From positions 391,422-455,421 of the forward strand of contig NZ_JACSQK010000005.1 in NCBI RefSeq assembly GCF_014836675.1: 64,000 nt of DNA. The letters run 5' to 3'. A program made the position numbers and the translations under genes. This DNA is from Comamonas avium (lineage in GTDB: Bacteria; Pseudomonadota; Gammaproteobacteria; Burkholderiales; Burkholderiaceae_C). Under the pieces are notes generated by a model, which had not been told where the DNA came from, did no database searches, and saw only the letters and a program-made list of their open reading frames with translations. Positions 1 through 7,978 of the stretch are shown here, one piece after another (position 1 is the stretch's first letter; each line of letters opens with the position of its first letter).

Positions 1-803
1 TCGGGCAGCACACGGGGAATGTTTTCCAGCAAGCCGCCGCCGGTGATGTGGGCCAGTGCCTTGATGGGGTGCTGGGCCAGCGCAGTCAGTACGTTCTTGA
101 CGTACAGGCGGGTGGGCTCCATCACGGCTTGCTTGAAGGGCTTGCCATCCAAAGTAGCGGGAACATTGCCTTGGCTTTCAGCGCGTTCAATGCACTTGCG
201 CACCAGCGAGAAGCCGTTGGAGTGCACGCCTGCAGAGGCCAGGCCGAGCACCACGTCGCCAGGCTTGACGTTCTGACCCGTCAAAATTTTGGACTTTTCG
301 ACGGCGCCCACAGCAAAACCAGCCAGGTCGTATTCGCCAGCGGGGTACATGCCGGGCATCTCAGCGGTTTCACCACCGATCAGTGCACAGCCGGACAGCT
401 CGCAGCCCTTGGCAATACCGCCCACTACGGCTGCAGCGGTATCTACATCCAGCTTGCCGCAGGCAAAGTAGTCCAGGAAAAACAGTGGCTCGGCGCCTTG
501 CACCAGCACATCGTTGACGCTCATGGCAACCAGATCGATGCCCACGGTGTCGTGCATGTTCCACTCAAATGCCAGACGCAGCTTGGTGCCCACACCATCG
601 GTGCCGGAGACCAGAACGGGTTCTTTGTAACGCTTGGGCACTTCAAACAGCGCACCGAAGCCGCCAATGCCTGCCATCACGCCTTCACGCATGGTTTTCT
701 TGGCCAAGGGCTTGATGCGCTCAATCAGTGCGTCGCCCGCGTCGATGTCAACGCCAGCGTCTTTGTAAGAAATGGGGGTAGATTGGGAGGCAGAGGAGCT
801 CAT
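1..803 (-). CDS. purM: Phosphoribosylformylglycinamidine cyclo-ligase (partial)
   Basis: PurM uses ATP to close formylglycinamidine ribonucleotide into aminoimidazole ribonucleotide, the fifth step of cytosolic purine synthesis. The frame opens at the ATG at 803 and stays open to the window edge (267 codons seen, family about 350), so the C-terminal part is missing only because the window ends. Visible signatures are an N-terminal [16 protein letters not shown], the phosphate-binding region [10 protein letters not shown], and [20 protein letters not shown] in the AIR-synthase core. It is transcribed away from hda, across a gap that must hold both promoters. The identity is secure; the 3' end cannot be described. 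Confidence 0.95.
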   Translation of the reverse strand, partial: MSSSASQSTPISYKDAGVDIDAGDALIERIKPLAKKTMREGVMAGIGGFGALFEVPKRYKEPVLVSGTDGVGTKLRLAFEWNMHDTVGIDLVAMSVNDVLVQGAEPLFFLDYFACGKLDVDTAAAVVGGIAKGCELSGCALIGGETAEMPGMYPAGEYDLAGFAVGAVEKSKILTGQNVKPGDVVLGLASAGVHSNGFSLVRKCIERAESQGNVPATLDGKPFKQAVMEPTRLYVKNVLTALAQHPIKALAHITGGGLLENIPRVLP

Positions 804-1031
804 GGGATAGATCTGTGCAGGGATGGTGCCCGGGCGGGTGCAGGGCAGGGGCCGATTCTAAGTCGATACCCAGTGACATGTCCTTCATGCCGCTGTGTCA
901 TAGCAGGGCATCGCGGGTTATAAGAACCCGCTTGGCAGCTCTTTGCTAGTGCCAAGAGCAAGCCTGTGTCTGTGGAATTGGCGGAAGCAGACTAAAATAG
1001 ACCCTTGTACCGCACACTTTTGGTTACTTTT

Positions 1032-1166
1032 ATGTCCCTTGCCACTTGGCTGCAAAGGGTTTCGTTCTTTTTCTTCATGCCCACGTTGCTGCTTTTGACT
1101 GCATTTTTTTTGCATTTTCGCTTGCGTAATCGCTGGCAAGACGTACCGACGGCATGCCCTCTATGA
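1032..1166 (+). CDS. Possible 44-aa membrane peptide upstream of hda
   Basis: A short frame from the ATG at 1032 encodes 44 residues with one strongly hydrophobic stretch (about residues 10-30, rich in F and L) followed by a basic segment. Its TGA (1164-1166) overlaps the ATG of hda at 1163 as ATGA, the arrangement expected for translational coupling. I do not recognise a family. It could be a genuine small membrane protein, a leader peptide that tunes hda, or a remnant of a larger membrane protein upstream of hda. Support is only the overlap and the hydrophobic pattern. Confidence 0.35.
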   Translation: MSLATWLQRVSFFFFMPTLLLLTAFFLHFRLRNRWQDVPTACPL

Positions 1167-1861
1167 AGCAGTTGGCGCTGGATATTGGCTTGCCCACAGG
1201 GCCATCCCTTTCGCGCTTTTATGCTGGCCGCAATGCGCCGGTGGTCAGTCATCTGCAAAACTGGGTCAACGATGGCTTTGGTGCCGCCCAGCGCTCGCCC
1301 GTACCGACTTACCTTTGGGGGGCTTCAGGCTCGGGCAAAACCCATTTGCTCAAAGCAGTGCGCGAAATGCTGCGTGAGCAAGGTGCCCAGGTGGGCTGGC
1401 TGGATGCATCGACCGGTTTTCCACCTGAGTTCGATGAGCGCTGGTCGGCCGTGCTGATGGATGACGTGCACCTGTACACGCCCATGCAGCAAGCCCGTGC
1501 CTTTAACTGGTTTGTGAACGCCATCAATCCGCCCAGCGGCTCTCCACGATGGATTTTGTCGGCCGGAGATACGCCGCCAGCTGCGATGGAGGTGCGTGAC
1601 GACCTGCGCAGCCGTCTGGGCTGGGGCCATGTGTTCCAACTGCATGTGCCCAATGAGGAAGAGCGCCGAGAGGTGCTGAAGACGGAAGCCGCGGCGCGTG
1701 GTGTGACCTTGAGTGCCGATGTGGTGGACTACATGCTCAAACGCTTTTCGCGTGATCTGGCCAGCTTGATGCAGTTGCTGGACATGCTCGACGAATTTGC
1801 TTTGCGCAATAAGCGTGCAATCACCATTCCCTTGCTCAAAACCATGCTGGAGACTGAATAA
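1163..1861 (+). CDS. hda: DnaA regulatory inactivator Hda
   Basis: Hda is a DnaA-like AAA+ protein. In the known E. coli system it works with the DNA-loaded beta clamp to stimulate ATP hydrolysis by DnaA and so prevents re-initiation of replication. The product (232 aa from the ATG at 1163) begins MKQLALDIG, with a clamp-binding-like QLALD, followed by the P-loop-like WGASGSGKTHLL near residue 55 and the acidic MDDVHL Walker B region. The ATG at 1163 is preferred over one at 1154 because it gives the usual N-terminus and overlaps the stop of the upstream small frame. Hda heads a plus-strand block with a HAD phosphatase, pcnB and folK. Confidence 0.9.
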   Translation: MKQLALDIGLPTGPSLSRFYAGRNAPVVSHLQNWVNDGFGAAQRSPVPTYLWGASGSGKTHLLKAVREMLREQGAQVGWLDASTGFPPEFDERWSAVLMDDVHLYTPMQQARAFNWFVNAINPPSGSPRWILSAGDTPPAAMEVRDDLRSRLGWGHVFQLHVPNEEERREVLKTEAAARGVTLSADVVDYMLKRFSRDLASLMQLLDMLDEFALRNKRAITIPLLKTMLETE

Positions 1862-1915
1862 GCATGACGCAGTAGTGCGCCACGCTTGCAGTTTTCGCTC
1901 TTATTGAAAGCATTC

Positions 1916-2617
1916 ATGTCTTCTGTCACCCAGGTACCGCGGCCTCGTTTGGCACTGTTTGACCTTGACCACACGTTGATTCCCATGGACTCTGACCATG
2001 GCTGGGGAGAGTTTTCGATTGCCATTGGCTGGAGTGACCGTGCAGAGTTTGGTCAGCGTAATGACGAGTTTTTTGCGCATTACCAGGCAGGCACATTGAA
2101 TGTGCACGACTATGTGCGTTTTGCCACCGAAGCGGTGGTGCAGCGGGGTGCTGATGCAGCCAACGCTGCGCACCAGCGTTTCATGCAGGAAGTGATTGGC
2201 CCTGCCATCAAGCCCCAAGCCATTGCGCTGGTGCAAAACCATCTGGATGCGGGAGATACCGTGGTGATCACATCGGCCACCAATGAGTTTGTAACCCGCC
2301 CGATTGCCCAGGCATTTGGCGTGCAGGAGTTGATTGCCACCGATTTAGAGCGTGATGCCACTGGCTGGTATACGGGTGCGGTCAAAGGCATACCCAATAT
2401 GCGCGAAGGCAAGGTGGCGCGCATGGATGCCTGGCTGGCACAGCGCGGGCTGAGCTGGGATGAGGTGGAATCCACCTTCTATAGCGACTCCATGAACGAC
2501 GTGCCTTTGCTGGAGCGGGTCAATCACCCTGTGGCCACCAACCCCGAGCCCCGTTTGCGTGCATTGGCGCAAGAGCGCGGCTGGCGCGTCCTGGATCTGT
2601 TTACTGAGAACACATGA
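1916..2617 (+). CDS. HAD-superfamily phosphatase (SerB-like, subclass IB)
   Basis: Predicted cytosolic phosphatase of 233 aa using an aspartyl-phosphate intermediate. Motif I is LFDLDHTLIP (nucleophile Asp in DxDxT), the motif II region is TSATNEFVT, and motif III/IV is FYSDSMNDVPLLE, which ligates Mg. This resembles the HAD-IB group that includes phosphoserine phosphatases and histidinol-phosphatase-like enzymes; the substrate cannot be read from the sequence. The ATG at 1916 is chosen over an upstream in-frame ATG at 1886 because the upstream ten residues are not family-like. The TGA overlaps the start of pcnB as ATGA, so the two are probably co-translated. Confidence 0.85.
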   Translation: MSSVTQVPRPRLALFDLDHTLIPMDSDHGWGEFSIAIGWSDRAEFGQRNDEFFAHYQAGTLNVHDYVRFATEAVVQRGADAANAAHQRFMQEVIGPAIKPQAIALVQNHLDAGDTVVITSATNEFVTRPIAQAFGVQELIATDLERDATGWYTGAVKGIPNMREGKVARMDAWLAQRGLSWDEVESTFYSDSMNDVPLLERVNHPVATNPEPRLRALAQERGWRVLDLFTENT

Positions 2618-4176
2618 TTAAGACCATCATTGATAAATTGCTGGGCAAAGAGCCCGCCTCCCGTTCGCGCAAGCCGCGTTTTGGCAAGCGTGAAGAGGTG
2701 CCGGCCAGTGTGCACGGCATTGATCTTCAACTGGTGGATCCGCGGGCGATCGATGTCGTGCGCACGCTCAAAGACGAAGGCTATGAGGCCTACGTTGTGG
2801 GCGGTGCTGTGCGTGACTTGCTCCTGGGCCTGCGCCCCAAAGACTTTGACGTAGCCACCAATGCCACGCCCGAGCAGGTCAAGCACCTGTTTCGCCGTGC
2901 CTTCATCATTGGCAAGCGTTTCCGCATCGTGCACGTGGTGTATGGCCGTGGCCGTGAGCATGAGGTCATTGAGGTTTCCACCTTCCGTGCCTTCCTGGAC
3001 AACAGCCTGGCTGAACAGGTCAGCGGCAATGAGCGCACCAGCAAACTGGCTTTGGCGCACATGAAGCATGCCGTAGATGCCAGTGGCCGTGTGCTGCGCG
3101 ACAACGTCTGGGGCCCGCAGGACCAGGATGCCACGCGCCGCGACTTCACGGTCAATGCCATGTACTACGACCCGGAAACGCAGGTTGTGGTCGATTTTCA
3201 CAAGGGCATTCAGGACGCACAAAAACGTGTGCTGCGCATGATTGGTGACCCCACCACGCGTTACCGCGAAGACCCGGTGCGCATCATTCGTGCCGTGCGT
3301 TTTGCGGCCAAGCTCAGCCCCCTGGGTTTCAAGATTGAGCCCAAGACAGCCAAGCCTCTGGTGGAGTCAGAGCATTTGCTCAAGGACGTGCCCCAAAGCC
3401 GTTTGTTTGACGAAATGCTCAAGCTGCTGCAGACCGGCCATGCGCTGGCCTCGATCGAGCAGCTTAAAAAGCTGGGTCTGGCCAAAGGGATTTACCCCTT
3501 GCTGGATGTGGTGGTTGAGCGTGCGGAGCATCCATTTGTCAAAGCGGCGCTGGCCGACACCGACCGCCGCGTGGGCGAGGGCAAGCCGGTAGCGCCCAGC
3601 TTCATGCTGGCCTGCGTGCTGTGGCAAGACGTGAAAAATGGCTGGGAGCAACGGCTGAAAAAAGGCTTTCATGCTTTCCCGGCGCTCAACGATGCGATTG
3701 ACGAAGTCTTTGAGCAGCGCATTGGCGATGTCTCTGGCCGCGGCAAGCTGGCGGCCGACATGCGCGAGATCTGGATCATGCAGCCACGCTTTGACAAGCG
3801 CACGGGCGCTACGCCCTTTGGCATGGTGCTGCAGGCCCGCTTTCGTGCAGGTTTTGACTTTATGCGCCTGCGTGCAGACGTGGGTGAAGTGGAAGAAGCC
3901 CTGGCCGAGTGGTGGCAAGAATTTCAAACCGCAGACGATGCCCGTCGCGAAGATTTGGTAGCCCAGGTGCGTGAAGAGCAGCGGCAAAAGCAAAAGGCGA
4001 CGCAACCTGCGCGCCGTGTACCGCGCAAGGTAGAGGCTGCTGAGTCGCCACTGGATGACATGGCAGCACAAAGCACCAGTGAGCTGGGTGATGCGCCGGC
4101 CAAAAAACGCCGCCGTCGCCGCCGTAAACCGGCGGGCAATGGTCAAGCCGCCGCTGCTGACAGCTCTCAAGCATGA
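2614..4176 (+). CDS. pcnB: Poly(A) polymerase I
   Basis: PcnB adds 3' poly(A) tails to RNAs, marking them for decay and controlling plasmid copy-number RNAs. The 520-aa product has the class II nucleotidyltransferase core with the GGAVRDLLLGLRPKDFDVAT signature (Gly-Gly and the DFD metal carboxylates) around residues 60-80, a RNA-binding middle with TRREDP-like YREDPVRIIRAVRFAAKL, and a long C-terminal tail rich in Lys and Arg ending in a KKRRRRRRKP cluster, typical of bacterial poly(A) polymerases rather than CCA-adding enzymes. Its start overlaps the HAD gene and its stop overlaps folK, both as ATGA. Confidence 0.95.
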   Translation: MIKTIIDKLLGKEPASRSRKPRFGKREEVPASVHGIDLQLVDPRAIDVVRTLKDEGYEAYVVGGAVRDLLLGLRPKDFDVATNATPEQVKHLFRRAFIIGKRFRIVHVVYGRGREHEVIEVSTFRAFLDNSLAEQVSGNERTSKLALAHMKHAVDASGRVLRDNVWGPQDQDATRRDFTVNAMYYDPETQVVVDFHKGIQDAQKRVLRMIGDPTTRYREDPVRIIRAVRFAAKLSPLGFKIEPKTAKPLVESEHLLKDVPQSRLFDEMLKLLQTGHALASIEQLKKLGLAKGIYPLLDVVVERAEHPFVKAALADTDRRVGEGKPVAPSFMLACVLWQDVKNGWEQRLKKGFHAFPALNDAIDEVFEQRIGDVSGRGKLAADMREIWIMQPRFDKRTGATPFGMVLQARFRAGFDFMRLRADVGEVEEALAEWWQEFQTADDARREDLVAQVREEQRQKQKATQPARRVPRKVEAAESPLDDMAAQSTSELGDAPAKKRRRRRRKPAGNGQAAAADSSQA

Positions 4177-4667
4177 CCGTGCGTGTGTATGTAGGGCTGG
4201 GTGCCAACCTGGGCGACCGGGGAGAAGCCTTGCTGCATGCTTTAAAGGGCATGGCCGCTTTGCAAGGTACGCGGTTGCTGTCGGTCTCTTCGCTCTACAG
4301 CAGTGCACCCGTGGATGCCACAGGGCCGGATTATTTGAACGCCGTGGCCGCGCTAGACACGGAGCAAGCGCCTCAGGCTTTTTTGCAGGCCTTGCAGATG
4401 CTGGAGCAGGCTGCAGGGCGTGAGCGCCCTTATCGCAATGCCCCGCGTACGCTGGATCTGGATATTTTGCTGTGGGGCGATGAACACATGCATGGCGTGG
4501 CGCTGACGGTGCCCCATCCGCGCATGAATGAGCGTGCGTTTGTGCTGCTGCCCCTGCAAGAGCTGGATGCGCGCTTGGTCAGTCAAGAGCAGTTGGCGGC
4601 TGTGGCTGACCAGCGCATTACGGTTGCCCAGAATGCGCAGTGGGCAGCCAGCGCTCTTCACGGCTAG
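4173..4667 (+). CDS. folK: 6-hydroxymethyl-7,8-dihydropterin pyrophosphokinase
   Basis: FolK transfers pyrophosphate from ATP to 6-hydroxymethyl-7,8-dihydropterin in folate synthesis. The 164-aa protein is of normal length and shows VYVGLGANLGDR at the N-terminus, the pterin-site SSLYSSAPV and the RTLDLDILLWGD signature carrying the Mg-binding Asp pair, followed by PHPRMNERAFVLLPLQEL. The start overlaps the pcnB stop, and pcnB-folK adjacency is a widespread arrangement in proteobacteria. A strong hairpin follows within 25 bases, so this is the last gene of the hda-HAD-pcnB-folK block. Confidence 0.95.
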   Translation: MTVRVYVGLGANLGDRGEALLHALKGMAALQGTRLLSVSSLYSSAPVDATGPDYLNAVAALDTEQAPQAFLQALQMLEQAAGRERPYRNAPRTLDLDILLWGDEHMHGVALTVPHPRMNERAFVLLPLQELDARLVSQEQLAAVADQRITVAQNAQWAASALHG

Positions 4668-4687
4668 GCTGCAGCCTCTGCACTTGC

Positions 4688-4727
4688 AAAAAAGCGCGGT
4701 TCTGGCTACCCAGGACCGCGCTTTTTT
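4688..4727. terminator. Bidirectional rho-independent terminator
   Basis: Inverted repeat AAAAAAGCGCGGT / ACCGCGCTTTTTT with a loop of about 14 bases. It has A-runs on one side and T-runs on the other, so it can end folK on the plus strand and ridA on the minus strand. Confidence 0.85.
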
Positions 4728-4746
4728 GATGATGTTTTCAAAATGG

Positions 4747-4826
4747 TAGCTGCTTTCACTTATGGGTATTAGTTTTCAGTATGTTTTCATATTGAAAACG
4801 TTTACCTGTAAGCGCTGATAGCTATT
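4747..4826. repeat. Dispersed TAGCTG/GCGCT intergenic palindrome, copy 1
   Basis: Left arm starts TAGCTGCTTTCACTTA and the right arm reads TAAGCGCTGATAGCTA, an imperfect inverted repeat about 80 bases long between folK and ridA. Related units occur in at least four other gaps of this window, so it belongs to a dispersed repeat family. Confidence 0.5.
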
Positions 4827-4829
4827 TTT

Positions 4830-5288
4830 TTATTTAATCTCTGCAATCAATTCAATCTCAACGCAAGCGCCCATGGGGATTTGGGCCACGCCAAAGGCGC
4901 TGCGTGCGTGCTTGCCCTGGTCGCCAAACACTTCGGCCAGCAGCTCGGAGCAACCGTTGGTGACCAGATGCTGCTCAGTGAAGGTAGGGGTGGAGTTGAC
5001 CAGGCTCATCACTTTGACAATGCGCTGTACACGGTTCAAGTCACCACCACAGGCCGCTTGCAGTGTGCCCAGCAAATCCACGGCCACAGCACGTGCAGCT
5101 TGCTTGCCTTCTTCGGTAGAAATATTGGCACCCAGCTGGCCTGTCCAGGCTTGGCCGTCTTTGCGGGCAATGTGGCCACTCAAAAACACCAGGTTGCCGG
5201 TTTGCACAAAAGGCACGTAGGCGGCAGCAGGGATGGAGACAGGGGGCAGGTTGATCTGGAGGGCTTGGAGTCGGTCGTAAATGTTCAT
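4830..5288 (-). CDS. RidA/YjgF family protein
   Basis: Small trimeric enzyme family that deaminates reactive enamine/imine intermediates from PLP enzymes such as threonine dehydratase. The 152-aa product starts at the ATG at 5288, which has GAAAGGAAC upstream; an earlier in-frame start at 5393 would add a non-family extension. The Arg that binds the substrate carboxylate is visible in HARSAFGVAQIP, followed by CVEIELIAEI at the C-terminus. FLSGHIAR near residue 35 is the usual beta-strand signature. The longer YjgF subgroup is typical of this length. Substrate is not determined. Divergent from comEC with only 41 bases between starts. Confidence 0.9.
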   Translation of the reverse strand: MNIYDRLQALQINLPPVSIPAAAYVPFVQTGNLVFLSGHIARKDGQAWTGQLGANISTEEGKQAARAVAVDLLGTLQAACGGDLNRVQRIVKVMSLVNSTPTFTEQHLVTNGCSELLAEVFGDQGKHARSAFGVAQIPMGACVEIELIAEIK

Positions 5289-5329
5289 GGTGTTGTTCCT
5301 TTCGTCTTGTCTGTCGTAGCGGGTGAACT

Positions 5330-6225
5330 GTGCAAACTGTGCAATCGGCTTTGCCTGCACAGCGTTGTGCCTGCATGCTTGGCAGTATGCCAAGACATTG
5401 CACAGTTTCTACACACCTTCCTGCGACGGGTGTCTGCGGGATGTGCGGTGTGGTGGCTGGCGTGGCGTTACAACTGCAGCAGGCACAGCTTGGGCCCATG
5501 TGGCTATATGTAGCTGCGGTGGTTGCGGTTGTGGTGGCGGCGCTGGCGCTGTGGCGCTGGCCGGGCTGGCGCAAAGCTGCAGTGTATGTGCTGCTGGGTG
5601 CCGGGCTGGCATGGGGTCTTACGGGCTGGCGTGCCACCGTGTTTCAGGCGCAGCGCATGCCTGCAGCATGGGAAGGGCGCGATGTCCGGGTGAAGGGTGT
5701 GATTACGGAGATGCCCCAGCCCGTTGCGCGTGGCGTGCGCTTGCGCTTTCAGGTGGAGCAAGCGTTGTCTTTGCAAGACCCCCCGCAGGCAGTCCCGCTG
5801 CCACAGCGCATTGCATTGTCCTGGTATGGCGATACACCGACACAGGGTTTGCGTGCCGGGCAGCGCTGGGAGTGGACGGTGCGCTTGAAAGCCCCGCATG
5901 GGGAACGCAACCCTCATGGCATGGATTGGGAGCTGTGGTCATGGAGCCAGAGCATTCAGGCCACGGGCTATGTGCGCCACGGCCCCCGTGACAGCCCCCC
6001 CAATTGGCTGAAGCAGACGGGATATGCACAGGTGGCGCAGTGGCGTGGCCATCTGCACCGAGCCATGCAAGCGCCCAAAGATGCATCGCAGCGGCAGCGC
6101 GATTCTTTCGGTGTGGTGCAGGCCTTGGTCACGGGGGCGCAGTCCAGCATCAGCCGCAGCGACTGGCAACTGTTTCGAGACACGGGCGTGGCCCACCTGG
6201 TGAGTATCAGTGGATTGCACATCAC
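5330..6225 (+). pseudogene. comEC: comEC 5' part, interrupted by an inovirus prophage
   Basis: N-terminal 298 codons of ComEC, the inner-membrane channel that brings single-stranded DNA into the cytoplasm during natural transformation. Hydrophobic segments near residues 35-55 and 60-90 are followed by an OB-like extracytoplasmic domain (DUF4131 region) and then HLVSISGLHIT, the conserved entry to the competence domain. Immediately after this motif the sequence becomes phage DNA; the frame runs about 30 more foreign codons to a stop at 6313. The remainder of the gene resumes at 13159 in the same frame. The start is uncertain: GTG at 5330 or ATG at 5375 or 5387. Deleting 6226-13158 gives one continuous frame of 809 codons. 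Confidence 0.93.
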
Positions 6226-6236
6226 GACTTGCGCTT
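6211..6236. other. attL junction of the inovirus prophage
   Basis: Host half-site GGATTGCACATC, then the shared AC dinucleotide at 6224-6225, then phage half-site GACTTGCGCTTGG. The boundary is set by where comEC coding ceases: the host codons for SGLHIT end here. Confidence 0.75.
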
Positions 6237-6524
6237 GGTCTCCCTTGGGAACGCTTTCAAGATGGCTAGCAATCCTTTTTTTGCTTCTGCCTCATGGGGG
6301 ATTTCTTCGCTGAGCTGGTCGGCCATTCCTTGCAAAAGAATTCTTCTTGCTTCTTCCTCCATGCCTGCTGCAGCTGCAATCTGTGCGTGCTTTTGGAAGC
6401 TGCATGGTCTCCCATTCTTGAACCCACTTAGGTGCGACTCGGGAATTCCCAAAATTTCTGCGAGTGCCTTTTGCGATCCAACAGCCTTTGTTGCTGCGGC
6501 GATTGTGTCGGCGATTTGCATCAT
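6222..6524 (-). CDS. Phage HTH transcriptional regulator (putative repressor)
   Basis: A 100-aa protein read opposite to the phage structural genes, the position of repressors in inoviruses such as CTX-phi. Residues about 14-45 (SQKALAEILGIPESHLSGFK) look like a Cro/CI-type helix-turn-helix, followed by an acidic helix region; DUF3693-like proteins of other filamentous phages are a possible relative but this was not tested. The start is the ATG at 6524 or the adjacent one at 6521. Its TGA stop uses one core base plus two bases of host comEC DNA. In the circular phage the frame would instead run on for 23 more codons. It probably controls the divergent promoter at 6525-6619. Confidence 0.75.
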   Translation of the reverse strand: MMQIADTIAAATKAVGSQKALAEILGIPESHLSGFKNGRPCSFQKHAQIAAAAGMEEEARRILLQGMADQLSEEIPHEAEAKKGLLAILKAFPRETKRKS

Positions 6525-6576
6525 TTTCCCTTTGCAAAAGTTATCAGTAGTGGTATCTTCTGATTAAGTTACTAGC

Positions 6577-6592
6577 GATGGTAATTGCCATC
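6577..6592. promoter_or_regulatory. Candidate operator in the divergent phage promoter region
   Basis: Inverted repeat GATGG-TAATTG-CCATC in the 95-base gap between the regulator start and the first rightward phage ORF. Position and symmetry suit a repressor binding site. Only one clear copy is seen. Confidence 0.4.
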
Positions 6593-6619
6593 AATGGTTA
6601 TTTTCTCATGGAGCTACAC

Positions 6620-6886
6620 ATGACCCCTCGCACATCCCCTTGCACGCCCCCTGCTAATCCCGGCTCCGCTGCCGTGGTAGCTCACGCTTCTGAGTCCAGC
6701 GGTGGGGCGTGCATCGACTACTTCGTTCCTGCTGGTGGTGTCGTTCTCGGCACATGTATTCAAGTTGGCGTTGCATATCCGTTCGGTTCCTCCGGCGGTG
6801 GGTATTTCCTTTCGGATGAGTTCGGTTGGGCGTGGTGGCCGACTCTTGGTGAGATGACTTCTGTTCTTGCTTCGCGCATCTCCTAA
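6620..6886 (+). CDS. Phage protein of unknown function
   Basis: First rightward ORF of the prophage, 88 aa, from an ATG at 6620 preceded by GGAG six bases upstream; an upstream in-frame ATG at 6578 has no ribosome binding site. The N-terminal third is rich in Pro, Ala and Ser and the rest is rich in Gly and aromatic residues (for example FGWAWWP near the end). No convincing signal peptide or helix-turn-helix is visible. It lies between the regulator and the ssDNA-binding protein, a slot that in other inoviruses carries replication or control proteins of low conservation. I do not recognise the family. Confidence 0.6.
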   Translation: MTPRTSPCTPPANPGSAAVVAHASESSGGACIDYFVPAGGVVLGTCIQVGVAYPFGSSGGGYFLSDEFGWAWWPTLGEMTSVLASRIS

Positions 6887-6976
6887 CAGCCCTCCACGCT
6901 CTCTTGCGTGCAGGGGAGCGTAGAGCACTGTTGCTCGTTAAAGCGTTTACCGCATCAACCTGTTCGGAGTGAATCC

Positions 6977-7339
6977 ATGTCTACAACTGAAACTCAAGCT
7001 GCAACCCACGTCCTGCCATCCGTTATTCAAGTTCTCGTTGCTGGAGCTGTTCAGGACAAGAAATATCAAGACCGCGAATACAAAGCGCAGCAACTGGAAT
7101 GCTTGGCTTTGGATGCTGACGGTCAACCCTTGCAAGTGGGCATCATCCGCGTCCCCACACATCTGCACGGACAAGTCACTACTGGTTTTTATCGTCCCGT
7201 CTTCGGCATGCGCGTTGACCGCGATCGGGTGATTCAGGCTGTCCTGCTTGACCTGACGCCCTACAACCCGAAGGCCGCTCCTGCCTCTGGCACCCCCGCG
7301 CCCTCCAAAAGCTCCGCAGCCACCGCTGCTGCAGCCTAA
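6977..7339 (+). CDS. Inovirus single-stranded DNA-binding protein (G5P-like)
   Basis: Likely counterpart of the phage fd gene V protein, which coats newly made viral single strands and delivers them to the membrane assembly site. The 120-aa product starts at the ATG at 6977 behind GGAG. It has a beta-rich body of about 95 residues with alternating hydrophobic and charged positions and conserved-looking Tyr and Phe residues (KKYQDREYKAQQLE, GFYRPVFGMRVDRDR), followed by a flexible Pro/Ala/Ser tail of about 25 residues. Assignment rests on size, this pattern and its place just upstream of the coat genes; no specific motif proves it. Confidence 0.65.
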   Translation: MSTTETQAATHVLPSVIQVLVAGAVQDKKYQDREYKAQQLECLALDADGQPLQVGIIRVPTHLHGQVTTGFYRPVFGMRVDRDRVIQAVLLDLTPYNPKAAPASGTPAPSKSSAATAAAA

Positions 7340-7416
7340 ACCTCACATGCCCGCCGCGCCTTTCTCCCTGAGGTTTGCGGCGCTTGAAGCTGTCTCTTTC
7401 GTCTTGGGGTCGTGAT

Positions 7417-7665
7417 ATGCCACTTGCTCAATTGCCACCGGAAACGCTCTCTCATTTTCTTGAGCTGCTCCTTTTGATGTCCCTTCTAGGCGGTGTCATC
7501 GGGTCACTGCTTTGGCCTGCACTTCTCCAAGTTTTGGTCTGGTGCGTCGTTCTGTTTGCTCGGCTTGTAGTGCCTCGTGACAAGCAGGCAGAGCTTCGCA
7601 AACGTGCCTTTTTTTTGGCGAAGCGGCTCCGACACGTCCGCGCGAAATTACGCGAATTTCCTTGA
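7417..7665 (+). CDS. Small phage membrane protein
   Basis: An 82-aa protein with a long hydrophobic region at about residues 12-48, long enough for one or two membrane helices, followed by a strongly basic C-terminal tail (RDKQAELRKRAFFLAKRLRH). It sits between the ssDNA-binding protein and the major coat gene, the slot held by the tip proteins pVII and pIX in coliphage fd, though those are only about 33 residues. The ATG at 7417 is chosen; the open frame extends further upstream without a good start. The ribosome binding site is weak. Function is inferred from position only. Confidence 0.55.
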   Translation: MPLAQLPPETLSHFLELLLLMSLLGGVIGSLLWPALLQVLVWCVVLFARLVVPRDKQAELRKRAFFLAKRLRHVRAKLREFP

Positions 7666-7729
7666 TTTCCTTGCCCCCGCTGACTGCCTCTAGGCGCTGG
7701 GCTTTCCATCTGAGGCGTGAAAGAAAACC

Positions 7730-7966
7730 ATGTTCCCAAACTCTCTGAACGTTGCTCGTAAATACGGCGCCAAGGTTGCTGCCACTGGTGCCCTCGTAGT
7801 GGCCTCTGGTGCTGCTCTGGCTGAAGATCCCACTTGGATGACTGAGGCGGCCACCAAGGCTGCTGCAAACGGCGTAGCTGCTGTTGCTGTGGTTGGTGCT
7901 ATCGCACTCGCTGGCTTGGCTATCTGGGGTGCCAAGTGGGCTGCTCGCAAGCTCGGTTTCCTGTAA
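7730..7966 (+). CDS. Inovirus major coat protein (pVIII-like)
   Basis: A 78-aa precursor with the classic major coat architecture. Residues 1-31 form a signal peptide ending ASGAALA, with predicted cleavage before EDPTW. The mature 47-residue protein has an acidic amphipathic start (EDPTWMTEAATKAA), a hydrophobic membrane-spanning centre (about GVAAVAVVGAIALAGLAIWG) and a basic C-terminus (KWAARKLGFL) that would contact DNA inside the virion. It should be made in thousands of copies per particle and wait in the inner membrane before extrusion. Length, charge polarity and neighbours make this one of the firmest phage calls. Confidence 0.9.
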   Translation: MFPNSLNVARKYGAKVAATGALVVASGAALAEDPTWMTEAATKAAANGVAAVAVVGAIALAGLAIWGAKWAARKLGFL

Positions 7967-7978
7967 ATCGGTGACGGT

